Below, in pieces: positions 7,850 to 14,520 of a stretch of DNA of 43,402 nt. The position numbers were made by a program, and so were the translations under genes. Location: assembly GCA_900318085.1 (NCBI GenBank), contig ONJF01000030.1:1-43402 (forward strand). Reading direction: 5' to 3'. How positions within the stretch are numbered: the first letter of the stretch is position 1; each line of letters starts with the position of its first letter. This DNA comes from an uncultured Bacteroidales bacterium. Lineage in GTDB: Bacteria; Bacteroidota; Bacteroidia; Bacteroidales; F082. Under the pieces are notes generated by a model that was not told the origin of the DNA, searched no databases, and was given only the letters and a program-made list of their open reading frames with translations.

Positions 7850-8371
7850 TTAGTTCAAGAACTTGCGGATGCGACCGATGACATAGTCGCGTTCGTTGGG
7901 CATCTGGGTGTAGAAGTTGATGTAAGGAAAGCCCAATTTCTTGGCATACATGCGGGCGATGAGGTACTTCACGTTGCTGTCGTGGCTATGGCCTTTGCCG
8001 AGCATCACCACGCCTTTGACGCTGCCCAGTTGTTCGAGCACGAAGGTATAAGGCTGTCCCCATTCGGCTTTGTAGGCCTGACGCGGGCGCGTCTTGTAGA
8101 GTTGGAACTCGTCGTTGGCGAAACCTGCGATGTCGGTCACCGGCACGTTTTCCCTGACTGTGTATTGAGGAAATGCCGTGGCCAGAATCTCGCGGAAGTA
8201 GGCCAGCCATTCCGAGTCAGTCCGTACGATTTCTTCTTCATAGTGCGGTGTGGCGGGCTGTGGTGTAGGTTTAGGCTGTGCCGTCGGTTGTGATGCAGGT
8301 TTGGCTGCTGCGGTTTCGATGTTTTCTTTCACGACATCGACCAGTTTCGAGAATAGTTTTCCGAAGTCCAT
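7850..8371 (-). CDS. Small protein with possible nuclease-like fold, upstream of RT
   Basis: A 173-residue protein of unknown family. Residues 1-22 form an amphipathic helix (FGKLFSKLVDVVKENIE). A Pro/Ala/Gln-rich linker follows at about 23-44, then a compact alpha/beta domain from about residue 50. The domain has LAYFREILATAFPQYTVRENV, a strand FQLYKTRPR, GVVMLGKGHSHDSNVKYLIARMYAKKLGFPYINFY, and a C-terminal ERDYVIGRIRKFL. The arrangement recalls small restriction-endonuclease-like proteins, but I cannot identify a firm catalytic triad. It has its own promoter box at 8400-8407. The gene is followed within 6 nt by the multi-hairpin element and then the RT, suggesting one transcription unit. 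Functional linkage to the RT is inference. Confidence 0.7.
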   Translation of the reverse strand: MDFGKLFSKLVDVVKENIETAAAKPASQPTAQPKPTPQPATPHYEEEIVRTDSEWLAYFREILATAFPQYTVRENVPVTDIAGFANDEFQLYKTRPRQAYKAEWGQPYTFVLEQLGSVKGVVMLGKGHSHDSNVKYLIARMYAKKLGFPYINFYTQMPNERDYVIGRIRKFLN

Positions 8372-8399
8372 GATATTAAAGTTTTTATATTATTCGAGG

Positions 8400-8407
8400 C
8401 AAAGATA
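8400..8407 (-). promoter_or_regulatory. -7 promoter box of the RT cassette
   Basis: TATCTTTG on the minus strand matches TAnnTTTG, 28 nt upstream of the ATG at 8371. It overlaps a small palindrome AAAGATAAATCTTT (8401-8414). It is the only convincing promoter box upstream of the 7850-8371 gene, the hairpin element and the RT. Confidence 0.55.
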
Positions 8408-8425
8408 AATCTTTTAATTGAAATC

Positions 8426-8842
8426 TTATTTTTCTTTTTCAATTATTTTCATCATCTCAGCCGGTGTGACTACAAAATCCACTTTTGGATAATGTTTCAT
8501 GTTGCCAGTTACGAGAAACGAATCTTCTTTTGACAAAGCCACCTCGTAAAACACTATATCTTGTGGGTCGGGAAAGAACTCTTTTGAAGGTTTTCTTGTT
8601 GTTGAAACGCCATCTGATTTCAACATGTTGATGAAGTTTTCTATTTTTTCTTTTGGGAGTTGGAACTTCTCTCTGTTCAATACGCTTTTGTATTCTTCAA
8701 GTATTTCTTCACAATACAATGGCGTAATGTTTTTGTCGCTCAAACTTGCCAATACACCAACTGTCGGAGATTCAGGATTTTTTGTAATCATTCCTGAAAC
8801 GACAACATTGGTATCAATGACAGCAAATATTTTGCTCATCAC
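8426..8842 (-). CDS. PIN-domain toxin
   Basis: A 138-residue PIN-domain protein of the 'putative toxin-antitoxin system toxin component' type. PIN domains are metal-dependent ribonucleases with clustered acidic residues. Here these are the N-terminal VIDTNVVVSGM (Asp10), an acidic helix CEEILEEY, the FPDPQDIVF segment (Asp92, Asp95) and the late SFLVTGNMKHYP strand typical of the fold. Its start overlaps the antitoxin stop by 4 nt (ATGA), so translation is coupled. A second ATG directly follows the first. The expected role is RNA cleavage held in check by the upstream RelB-like protein. Family and partner assignment are solid from sequence; the target RNA is unknown. Confidence 0.85.
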   Translation of the reverse strand: MMSKIFAVIDTNVVVSGMITKNPESPTVGVLASLSDKNITPLYCEEILEEYKSVLNREKFQLPKEKIENFINMLKSDGVSTTRKPSKEFFPDPQDIVFYEVALSKEDSFLVTGNMKHYPKVDFVVTPAEMMKIIEKEK

Positions 8843-9132
8843 TTCTTCTCCCTTGCTAATCGGATTTCTTCATTGATTTCATCCAAGGTCATATCGGGAA
8901 ATGCACCTTGTTCCGCCATTTTTCTGATTTCCCAAAATGCTCTACGGCCTTCCTCATGGATGGCATCTTTTTCAGATATTTCGATCTCGAAAGGTATTTT
9001 GCGCTTGCGGATAACGGTACGGATAAAAATGTTGAAAGCAGTTGTTGCGCTCATGCCGAAATCTTCGCAAAGTGTATCAAACCGATTTTTTAAATCTGAA
9101 TCCAAACGGATAGTATAAGCAGATTGTGACAT
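8839..9132 (-). CDS. RelB/DinJ-family antitoxin
   Basis: 97 residues starting MSQSAYTIRLDSDLKNRFDTLCEDFGMSATTAFNIFIRTVIRKRKIPFEI. This N-terminal ribbon-helix-helix pattern is typical of RelB/DinJ antitoxins, which bind their own operator and neutralise the toxin through the acidic C-terminal part (DMTLDEINEEIRLAREKK). An upstream in-frame ATG would give 108 residues. I reject it because the promoter box TATATTTG (9152-9159) lies inside that extension. The gene is coupled to the PIN toxin by ATGA. RelB/DinJ proteins are better known with RelE/YafQ toxins, so a PIN partner is a mixed pair. Confidence 0.85.
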   Translation of the reverse strand: MSQSAYTIRLDSDLKNRFDTLCEDFGMSATTAFNIFIRTVIRKRKIPFEIEISEKDAIHEEGRRAFWEIRKMAEQGAFPDMTLDEINEEIRLAREKK

Positions 9133-9151
9133 AATGTTTATATTTTGACTG

Positions 9152-9159
9152 CAAATATA
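9152..9159 (-). promoter_or_regulatory. -7 promoter box of the toxin-antitoxin operon
   Basis: TATATTTG on the minus strand, 20 nt upstream of the chosen antitoxin ATG at 9132. It fits TAnnTTTG exactly and decides the start codon. Confidence 0.6.
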
Positions 9160-9227
9160 CAGCATTTTTTGAATATTTGTATATTTTTATTCAAAAAAAG
9201 TACCAATACTATTATTATAAAGAATAC

Positions 9228-9253
9228 AAAGTTTCCTAAATAAAGGAAACTTT
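9228..9253 (-). terminator. Hairpin downstream of the 9393-10517 gene
   Basis: A perfect 10-bp inverted repeat AAAGTTTCCT (9228-9237) / AGGAAACTTT (9244-9253) with a 6-nt loop, T-rich on both sides. It probably ends transcription coming from the minus-strand gene before the toxin-antitoxin promoter. A second GC-richer hairpin (AAACCGC 9271-9277 / GCGGTTT 9288-9294) lies just upstream in that direction and shares CCGCCACGGYAACCGC with the terminator at 10731-10755. Confidence 0.55.
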
Positions 9254-9310
9254 TATTTCTAAGCATAAATAAACCGCCACGGCAACCGCGGTTTGTCGCA
9301 AGTGGTTCGC

Positions 9311-9391
9311 ATTACAAATGCTGATATTCGATGCTGGGGGATGGCAAATCTGCCAGAACTGGGAAAATTATATCTCTCTAGGCCAGAACTG
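9311..9391. repeat. Degenerate repeat remnants between gene and terminator
   Basis: GCATTACAAATGC (from 9309) and GATGCTGGGGGATGGCAAATC resemble the 'N-TTGCAAT-N' palindromes at 10621-10671. A direct repeat GCCAGAACTG occurs at 9352-9361 and 9382-9391. No gene is visible here. The relation to the other family is tentative. Confidence 0.3.
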
Positions 9392-9392
9392 A

Positions 9393-10517
9393 TTATTCTG
9401 GTTTTCTTAAGGTATGAGTCCAAAAATCATTCAATTCGTATTTCCTTTTCCATAAATGCTCTTTGATAGCCTTATCGGTTTCACAAATATCTAGAAGAAA
9501 TAGATAATATTGATACTTTCTGTTTGGAAGATACTCTTCTATTGTTTTATATGTTGTTCTATAGTATTCCTCTTCCTCTTTCTCAATTTGAATATCATCC
9601 GTACCATCACGTACGATGTTATATAAGCTTCTATATACCTCGATGTTGTCCAAATACGCATACCGAATCTTTTTTATCGCATAATACTTGCCTCCTATTT
9701 TATACACTTCGGTATTATCCATGGTCATAAGATTATCCAAATGTTGCGAAAAACAAACTCGGTGTACATACTTATTTTGCACAGAATCAAATATTTCCCA
9801 ATTACTATAATGTGGAACTAAATAAGTTAGTGAATCTAAATTGATGAAATCAGCAGCAATCGCATTTAATAGATAATCCTCATCTGCAATGTAATACAAA
9901 TCATAATGTGTTTTCAACCTTAAGCAACAGGCAAATGGAGGATAAAACTCTGGATAACCATATACCACCTCTTGAATGACATAGTTTGTTCCTGTCTTAC
10001 AATCCGTTCCAATGATTTCATCCCCCTTGTCTTTTGAATCTGTAACTATGTGAAGCCCGTCAAGATTATCAGTTGTGTATATATTTTGAAACCATAATCT
10101 ACCATAATCCAGTTTATAACAAACCTCATGTATGAAAAAGTTGTCATATATACCGTGCTTCGGATAAAAATCATGGTTATTGTATGGCTTTATCTCTAAA
10201 AAGCATGTGTCGGATACCTTTATCTCATTATTATAAGTTATTCCAGTAGTAGAAGGCGATAGCAAAACAAATATTCCATCTTTGTTTTCAATATGAATAA
10301 TATATGTTTCGTTCCACTTACTATTCTCACATGAGTGTTCCTTTTTGTTTAGCGATTGTATAGAAAGAATCCTAAAAGTGTCTTTTACAACAGAAGGAGT
10401 CTCGCTAATAAATAATCCTTTACATTGATATTTATTAGTGTGAACAGAAATCTCAACCTGTCCAAAAATATGCGCAACGGGCAACAATAGTAGTAATAAA
10501 AATGATGTCTTTTTCAT
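9393..10517 (-). CDS. Unknown secreted protein
   Basis: A 374-residue protein that I do not recognise. It has a clear signal peptide (MKKTSFLLLLLLPVAHIFGQ, cleavage expected after HIFGQ) and a mature part rich in Tyr, Asp and Asn with many short strands. A few cysteines are present (for example CKGLFISE, ACCLRLKTHYD). No repeats or catalytic motif are evident. It is AT-richer than the neighbouring glycan and EF-G2 genes, as is the comparable unknown lipoprotein at 30644-32104. Its ATG overlaps the stop of the preceding small ORF (ATGA), suggesting translational coupling. The stop at 9393 is followed by two hairpins. Export to the periplasm or surface is the only functional statement I can support. 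Confidence 0.75.
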   Translation of the reverse strand: MKKTSFLLLLLLPVAHIFGQVEISVHTNKYQCKGLFISETPSVVKDTFRILSIQSLNKKEHSCENSKWNETYIIHIENKDGIFVLLSPSTTGITYNNEIKVSDTCFLEIKPYNNHDFYPKHGIYDNFFIHEVCYKLDYGRLWFQNIYTTDNLDGLHIVTDSKDKGDEIIGTDCKTGTNYVIQEVVYGYPEFYPPFACCLRLKTHYDLYYIADEDYLLNAIAADFINLDSLTYLVPHYSNWEIFDSVQNKYVHRVCFSQHLDNLMTMDNTEVYKIGGKYYAIKKIRYAYLDNIEVYRSLYNIVRDGTDDIQIEKEEEEYYRTTYKTIEEYLPNRKYQYYLFLLDICETDKAIKEHLWKRKYELNDFWTHTLRKPE

Positions 10518-10699
10518 TTTCCTCTTCTTATTCTAAATTCTTCTAGTATTTGTTCTATATCAGGTAAAACAGGTTGTAATGTAGCTGCTTTATGTGCTTC
10601 TTCAAATTCTTGTCCCCGTTCCAGCGAATTTGCAATTCGCTGGTGCCGAATACGGGGATTTGCAATCCCCGAAATATGTATCACGTCTTCCCATAACAT
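10514..10699 (-). CDS. Small repeat-containing ORF, possibly a gene relic
   Basis: A 61-residue frame starting MLWEDVIHISGIA. Residues 10-27 are translated from the palindromic repeat at 10621-10671 (GIANPRIRHQRIANSLE), and the native-looking tail is FEEAHKAATLQPVLPDIEQILEEF. The tail is plausibly helical, and the stop overlaps the next ATG by 4 nt as in real coupled genes. The frame is open further upstream but would run through the EF-G2 terminator and promoter, so I use the ATG at 10699. The leader from the box at 10714-10721 would be only about 8 nt. It could be the remnant of a gene whose N-terminus was lost or replaced by the repeat. Confidence 0.4.
   Translation of the reverse strand: MLWEDVIHISGIANPRIRHQRIANSLERGQEFEEAHKAATLQPVLPDIEQILEEFRIRRGK
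10621..10671. repeat. Twin palindromic repeat (TTGCAAT core)
   Basis: Two adjacent palindromes, CCAGCGAATTTGCAATTCGC with TGG, and CGGGGATTTGCAATCCCCG, share the core TTTGCAAT. Both are read through in the small ORF. The design parallels the other in-frame repeats but with a different sequence. Confidence 0.7.
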
Positions 10700-10713
10700 A
10701 CTTGTTTTGCGGA

Positions 10714-10721
10714 CAAAAATA
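10714..10721 (-). promoter_or_regulatory. -7 promoter box after the EF-G2 terminator
   Basis: TATTTTTG on the minus strand matches TAnnTTTG and follows the EF-G2 terminator by a few bases. It likely drives the small ORF and the secreted-protein gene. Confidence 0.45.
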
Positions 10722-10730
10722 ACAAAAAAA

Positions 10731-10755
10731 CCCCGCCACGGTAACCGCAGCGGGG
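10731..10755 (-). terminator. Rho-independent terminator of the EF-G2 gene
   Basis: On the minus strand CCCCGC (10755-10750) pairs with GCGGGG (10736-10731), followed directly by seven T residues (10730-10724). It lies 42 nt after the EF-G2 stop. Confidence 0.75.
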
Positions 10756-10796
10756 AAAAAATGCAATACTTATGAAAAAATACTCTTGTTTCTTTT

Positions 10797-12932
10797 TTAT
10801 TCTTCTTCCTTCTGGCTCTCTTCGTACTCCTTGAGGAGGCGGTTCTGCACATCGGTGGGCACTTGCTGGTATTCAGCATACTTCATGGTGAAGGTGCCAC
10901 GGCCCGAGGTCAGCGAGCTCAGTGAGGTCGAATAGCGGTCCATCTCAGCCAACGGAACCTTGGCGTGAATGGTCTGGTAGTTGTGGTCGCTGTCCATGCC
11001 CATGACAATGGCGCGACGGCCTTGCAAATCGGTCATGACGGCACCCATGAGGTCGGCGGGCATGCGCACGTCGAGGTCGTAGATGGGTTCCATGATCTTC
11101 GGGCCAGCGTTCTTGAAGGCGGCGCTGAAGGCCATACGACCGGCAATCTTAAAGGCCATTTCGTTGGAGTCGACCGGGTGCATCTTACCATCGTAAATGT
11201 AGACGATGATGTCGCGGGCATAAGAACCCGTCAGCGGGCCTTGCTCGAGGCGCTCGTTGACACCCTTCAGGATGGCAGGCATGAAGCGGGCATCGATGGC
11301 ACCACCGACGACGCAGTTGGCGAAGATGAGCTTGCCGCCCCAAGGCAGTTCGTACTCCTGCTTGTCGCGCACCTGCAGTTCGCTCGGGTCGGTGTAACCT
11401 TCGAAGTAAGGAGCCAGTTGCATGTGCACCTCACCGAACTGACCGCTACCACCTGATTGTTTCTTGTGACGGTAGCTTGCGCTTGCGCTCTTGGTGATGG
11501 TCTCACGATACGGGATCTTCGGCGAAGCCGTCTCGATGGCGATCTTATAGACATTGTCGAAGTACCACTTCAGGGTGTTGAAGTGATATTCGCCTTGGCA
11601 CTGCAGGATGTTCTGGCGCAGCTCACGCGACATGCCGGCGATGACGGTCGGGTCGGTCTTGTGGATGTCGTTGAGGATGCTACCGAGTTTTTCGTCTTCC
11701 TGTGAGTTGACGGCCTTGACGGCGATCGAGAAGATCGGGGTTGGGAACGGGATCTCGGGGAAGGTGGCTTCGGCGGCCTTGGCGTCAACCAAGGAGTCAC
11801 CGATACGGCCGTCCTTCAACTTGATGGTGCAGATGATGTCGCCAGCGTTGACTTTCTCAACCTCTTCGCGGTTCTTGCCGCGGAAAGCGAGCAGCTGTGA
11901 GAGACGCTCCTTGTTGCCGGTACGCGGGTTGATGAGGTCTTGGCTCTTCACGACGGTGCCGCCGTAGACGCGCATCCAGGCCACATCGCCGAGGTTTTGC
12001 TCGGTGGTCACCTTGAAGATGAACAGGGCGGTCGGGTCGTCGACGCTGTTGTGGAACTCTTGGCCGTTGTTGGCTTTCACAGCCGGCATGTCGGCAGGCG
12101 ACGGGCAGGCGTTGATGAGGAAGTCCATCAGACGGGTGACACCCACGCCACGCTTGGCAGCGCCGCAAATGACGGGGAACATCTCACGGTTGACGATACC
12201 CAGGTGGATACCGCGTTCCATATCCTCTTCGCTCAAGGTCATCTCTTCGAAGAACTTCTCCATCAGAGCCTCTTCGCCTTCGGCGGCGTGCTCGATGAGG
12301 TTGTTGTGCAGTTCTTCAGCCTTGGCCATCTCGGCAGCGGGGATGTCCTGGATCTCAGGGGCACCGTTGCCATCCTTGAAGACCAACATCTTCATCATGA
12401 TCAGGTCGATGACAGCGTTGAAGTCTTCACCGGCGTTGACGGGATATTGGATGGGCGTGACTTTGTCGCCGAAATACTCCTTCAGTTCACGGATGGTGTT
12501 GTCGAAGTTGGCGTTGCTGTGGTCGAGTTGGTTCATGAAGAACACAACAGGCTTGTTGGTGTTGGCAGCGTGACGCCAGGCGTTCTCGGTGGTGGCTTCC
12601 ACACCCGACTGGGCGTTCACCATGCACACGGCGATGTCGGCAGCGGCGAGGCAGCTGACGATGTCGCCAGAGAAATCGCTGAAACCAGGGGTGTCAAGGA
12701 TGTTGATTTTCTTGTCGTTGTAGAGGGTGTACATCAAGGAGGCGTTCACTGAAATCTGACGCTCCATTTCGATGGGACGGTAGTCGGAAACGGTGTTCTT
12801 CTCGTCGGTGCTACCTTTTCTGTTGATGAGCTTGCCTTCGAAAAGCATGTTTTCGGCAAGTGTGGTCTTACCCGACTTTGCTGCGCCGATGAGGGCAACA
12901 TTGCGGATGTCTTTTGTCTGGAATTCCTTCAT
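10797..12932 (-). CDS. fusA2: EF-G2-type elongation factor with altered GTPase motif
   Basis: A 711-residue five-domain EF-G homologue. The P-loop is GAAKSGKT (16-23) rather than the canonical GHIDHGKT. The G3 motif is DTPGFSDF, with Phe84 where canonical EF-G has the catalytic His of DTPGHVDF. The G4 motif is NQLD (134-137) rather than NKxD. These differences match the EF-G2 paralogue group. In Bacteroides thetaiotaomicron an EF-G2 has been described that supports translation without GTP hydrolysis under starvation, and I infer this protein is of that type. Domain IV, with RHKKQSGGSGQFGEVHMQLAP and TGSYARDIIVYIYDG, and domain V (EPIYDLDVRMPADLMGAV...LQGRRA) are intact. A promoter box lies at 12993-13000 and a strong terminator follows. 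It is a single-gene unit. Confidence 0.88.
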   Translation of the reverse strand: MKEFQTKDIRNVALIGAAKSGKTTLAENMLFEGKLINRKGSTDEKNTVSDYRPIEMERQISVNASLMYTLYNDKKINILDTPGFSDFSGDIVSCLAAADIAVCMVNAQSGVEATTENAWRHAANTNKPVVFFMNQLDHSNANFDNTIRELKEYFGDKVTPIQYPVNAGEDFNAVIDLIMMKMLVFKDGNGAPEIQDIPAAEMAKAEELHNNLIEHAAEGEEALMEKFFEEMTLSEEDMERGIHLGIVNREMFPVICGAAKRGVGVTRLMDFLINACPSPADMPAVKANNGQEFHNSVDDPTALFIFKVTTEQNLGDVAWMRVYGGTVVKSQDLINPRTGNKERLSQLLAFRGKNREEVEKVNAGDIICTIKLKDGRIGDSLVDAKAAEATFPEIPFPTPIFSIAVKAVNSQEDEKLGSILNDIHKTDPTVIAGMSRELRQNILQCQGEYHFNTLKWYFDNVYKIAIETASPKIPYRETITKSASASYRHKKQSGGSGQFGEVHMQLAPYFEGYTDPSELQVRDKQEYELPWGGKLIFANCVVGGAIDARFMPAILKGVNERLEQGPLTGSYARDIIVYIYDGKMHPVDSNEMAFKIAGRMAFSAAFKNAGPKIMEPIYDLDVRMPADLMGAVMTDLQGRRAIVMGMDSDHNYQTIHAKVPLAEMDRYSTSLSSLTSGRGTFTMKYAEYQQVPTDVQNRLLKEYEESQKEEE

Positions 12933-12965
12933 TTTTATCTAACTAGCTAATTATTAAATATTTAC

Positions 12966-12977
12966 TTTTCGCGAAAA
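12966..12977. promoter_or_regulatory. 12-nt palindrome in the EF-G2 leader
   Basis: TTTTCGCGAAAA is a perfect palindrome about 10-20 nt downstream of the transcription start expected from the box at 12993-13000. It could be an operator or leader element. No regulator can be named. Confidence 0.3.
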
Positions 12978-12992
12978 ATACTTAAGTGGGCG

Positions 12993-13000
12993 CAAAGGTA
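12993..13000 (-). promoter_or_regulatory. -7 promoter box of the EF-G2 gene
   Basis: TACCTTTG on the minus strand is an exact TAnnTTTG match 61 nt upstream of the ATG. A TTG-containing -33-like element lies about 22 nt further upstream. Confidence 0.65.
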
Positions 13001-13040
13001 CAAAATAAAATGATAGCTTGAGCAATTATGTTACAAATTA

Positions 13041-13131
13041 ATGAGGAATGATGAATGTGGAATGCGGAATGAAGACGAGTTTCTACATAGATTCGCGTCA
13101 TTCAGCATTCCTAATTCAGCATTCAGCATTT
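13041..13131. repeat. GAATGC/GCATTC-type repeat abutting the kinase stop
   Basis: AT-rich tandem units (GAATGATGAATGTGGAATGC then, in inverse orientation, CAGCATTC, AATTCAGCATTCAGCATT) form an inverted repeat ending directly at the kinase stop codon. The same units recur at 17365-17458 inside the mannose-1-phosphate guanylyltransferase gene. Confidence 0.7.
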
Positions 13132-14118
13132 TTATAATTCTGTTATAGCCTTATGAATATTATCCCACCGCGCTTCATCCATCTTGGCGCCCATCACTTC
13201 GATGATGTTTTTGGCCACGATGGCGCCCATCATGCCGCATTTCTGCAAGGGTTCGCCTTTGACGAGTCCGGCGAGGAAGCCCGAGGCCCAAACGTCGCCA
13301 GCACCTGTAGTGTCGATGACATTGGCTTTCATGGGAGGGATGGTGACGACTTCGTCACCGCGTTGGATATAGGCGCCCTTGGCCCCCACTTTCACCACTG
13401 CGATTTGACAGCGTTCGGCGATATAATGCAATGCGGCTTCAGGGTCTTCCAAACCCGTCAGCGCCTGTGCCTCTTGTTCGTTGGCGAAGACGATGTCCAA
13501 TCTGTCTTCAAGAAGGCGTAGCAGCAGGTCGCGGTGTTTGGCCACTTCGTTGTAGCTGGCCATGTCCATGGCGATGGTCATGCCTTTGGCGTGGGCAGTG
13601 TCGATGGCTTTTTCGAGCAGAGGCGGGTTGGCCACGAGATAGCCTTCCACATAGAAGATGTCCCAGCCATCCAGGAGGTCGGGATGGATGTCATCGGGAC
13701 CCATTTCGATGGCGGCGCCGAGGCATGTGGCGAAGGTGCGTTCTCCGTCGGGGGTCACCATGGCGATGACGCGGCCCGAAGGTGTGTCGGTGGTCAGCAG
13801 CTGCGGTTTCACATGGCAGTCGATCATTTGTTTCTTGAAGAACTCGCCCACTTCGTCCTTGCCGATTTTGCTGAGGAAGCCTGTTTCAACACCGAGGCGT
13901 GACAGACCGCACATCGTATTGGCCGTGGAGCCACCGCTGGCGTGTTGGCTGCCAAACTGTTGGGCCACTTTTTCGCCGATTTTGACGGCGTCGTCGGCAT
14001 TCACATAGGTCATGCTTCCTTTGGGAAGATTTAATTCATTGAGGATTTGATCGGTGGGGATTTGGGTCAGGATGTCGACCAGAGCGCTTCCTATTCCTAG
14101 TATTTTCTTGTATGCCAT
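13132..14118 (-). CDS. PfkB-family sugar/adenosine kinase
   Basis: A 328-residue kinase of the ribokinase/PfkB family, predicted to phosphorylate adenosine or a related sugar or nucleoside. The first PfkB signature is seen as QHASGGSTANTMCGLSRLG with the glycine-rich substrate loop. The second is DTTGAGDVWASGFLAGL, carrying the anion hole and the catalytic Asp (last D of GAGD). Overall layout (IGSALVDI near the start, FYVEGYLV mid-protein) resembles bacterial adenosine-kinase-like proteins of Bacteroidota, but substrate cannot be proven from sequence. A promoter box lies at 14140-14147. The gene is immediately followed by the 13041-13131 repeat. Confidence 0.85.
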   Translation of the reverse strand: MAYKKILGIGSALVDILTQIPTDQILNELNLPKGSMTYVNADDAVKIGEKVAQQFGSQHASGGSTANTMCGLSRLGVETGFLSKIGKDEVGEFFKKQMIDCHVKPQLLTTDTPSGRVIAMVTPDGERTFATCLGAAIEMGPDDIHPDLLDGWDIFYVEGYLVANPPLLEKAIDTAHAKGMTIAMDMASYNEVAKHRDLLLRLLEDRLDIVFANEQEAQALTGLEDPEAALHYIAERCQIAVVKVGAKGAYIQRGDEVVTIPPMKANVIDTTGAGDVWASGFLAGLVKGEPLQKCGMMGAIVAKNIIEVMGAKMDEARWDNIHKAITEL

Positions 14119-14139
14119 AGTTTATTTGGGTTTTGGCTG

Positions 14140-14147
14140 CAAAGGTA
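14140..14147 (-). promoter_or_regulatory. -7 promoter box of the PfkB-family kinase
   Basis: TACCTTTG on the minus strand, 22 nt upstream of the ATG at 14118, exact match to TAnnTTTG. Confidence 0.6.
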
Positions 14148-14157
14148 ATAAAAAACT

Positions 14158-14291
14158 AGATTCCCTTCGGGAATGGAGTGATGCGTTTTATTTAATGCGG
14201 CGGCTTGAGGGCTCTTTTTTATGTCCAATTCTTTCTGCCGCCGCAGGAAAACGAAGACAAAACCTCCATTCCCTTGGGAATCTCCATCACG
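14158..14291. repeat. Nested inverted repeat upstream of the kinase
   Basis: The outer arms GATTCCCTTCGGGAATGGAG and CTCCATTCCCTTGGGAATC (minus-strand reading equivalent) enclose an inner pair GCGGCGGC / GCCGCCGC. An open frame across it (14097-14309) overlaps the kinase start and its promoter, so I treat it as spurious. Confidence 0.55.
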
Positions 14292-14370
14292 TTTTGACTT
14301 GATTATCAATTAAATATAAAATTCTTGAAAAATTTTGTCCGAAAAAGATTGTCAGTAATGAAAAAAGCCG

Positions 14371-14378
14371 TATTTTTG
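14371..14378 (+). promoter_or_regulatory. -7 promoter box upstream of the tRNA-Asn fragment
   Basis: TATTTTTG matches TAnnTTTG, with a TTG -33-like element about 21 nt upstream (near 14349). It points toward the tRNA fragment 37 nt downstream, as expected for an expressed tRNA gene. Confidence 0.6.
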
Positions 14379-14414
14379 CAGCCGCAAACGGAACAAGTTC
14401 TGTGACATTGTGCA

Positions 14415-14459
14415 GCCTCCTTAGCTCAGTTGGTTAGAGCATCTGACTGTTAATCAGGG
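14415..14459 (+). pseudogene. 5' portion of tRNA-Asn (GTT), 3' half missing
   Basis: The acceptor 5' strand (GCCTCCT), D arm (GCTC AGTTGGTTAGA GAGC), anticodon stem TCTGA, loop CTGTTAA with anticodon GTT at 14449-14451, and the stem return TCAGG are all recognisable. After GGG the sequence changes to TGTTTCATGTTATTAAT, with no variable loop, T arm or acceptor 3' strand. It has a good promoter upstream and a rho-independent terminator 39 nt downstream, so the transcription unit survives around a broken gene. This could be a true deletion, a recombination scar at a tRNA attachment site, or an assembly error. Confidence 0.75.
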
Positions 14460-14497
14460 GTGTTTCATGTTATTAATTTTTTGGCCTCGTAGTTTCT

Positions 14498-14520
14498 CCC
14501 CGATTCTACGGGGTTTTTTT
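14498..14520 (+). terminator. Rho-independent terminator after the tRNA fragment
   Basis: CCCCG (14498-14502) pairs with CGGGG (14509-14513) and is followed by seven T residues (14514-14520). Confidence 0.8.

Noticed and set aside
5748-8371. Diversity-generating retroelement
   Set aside because: No template/variable repeat pair with adenine-specific differences and no Avd-like or C-type-lectin target gene in the neighbourhood.
10514-10879. Longer 121-codon version of the small ORF
   Set aside because: It would run through the EF-G2 coding end, terminator and the promoter box at 10714-10721.
14097-14309. 70-codon minus-strand open frame over the kinase start
   Set aside because: It overlaps the kinase coding start, its promoter box and a repeat, and has no protein-like features.
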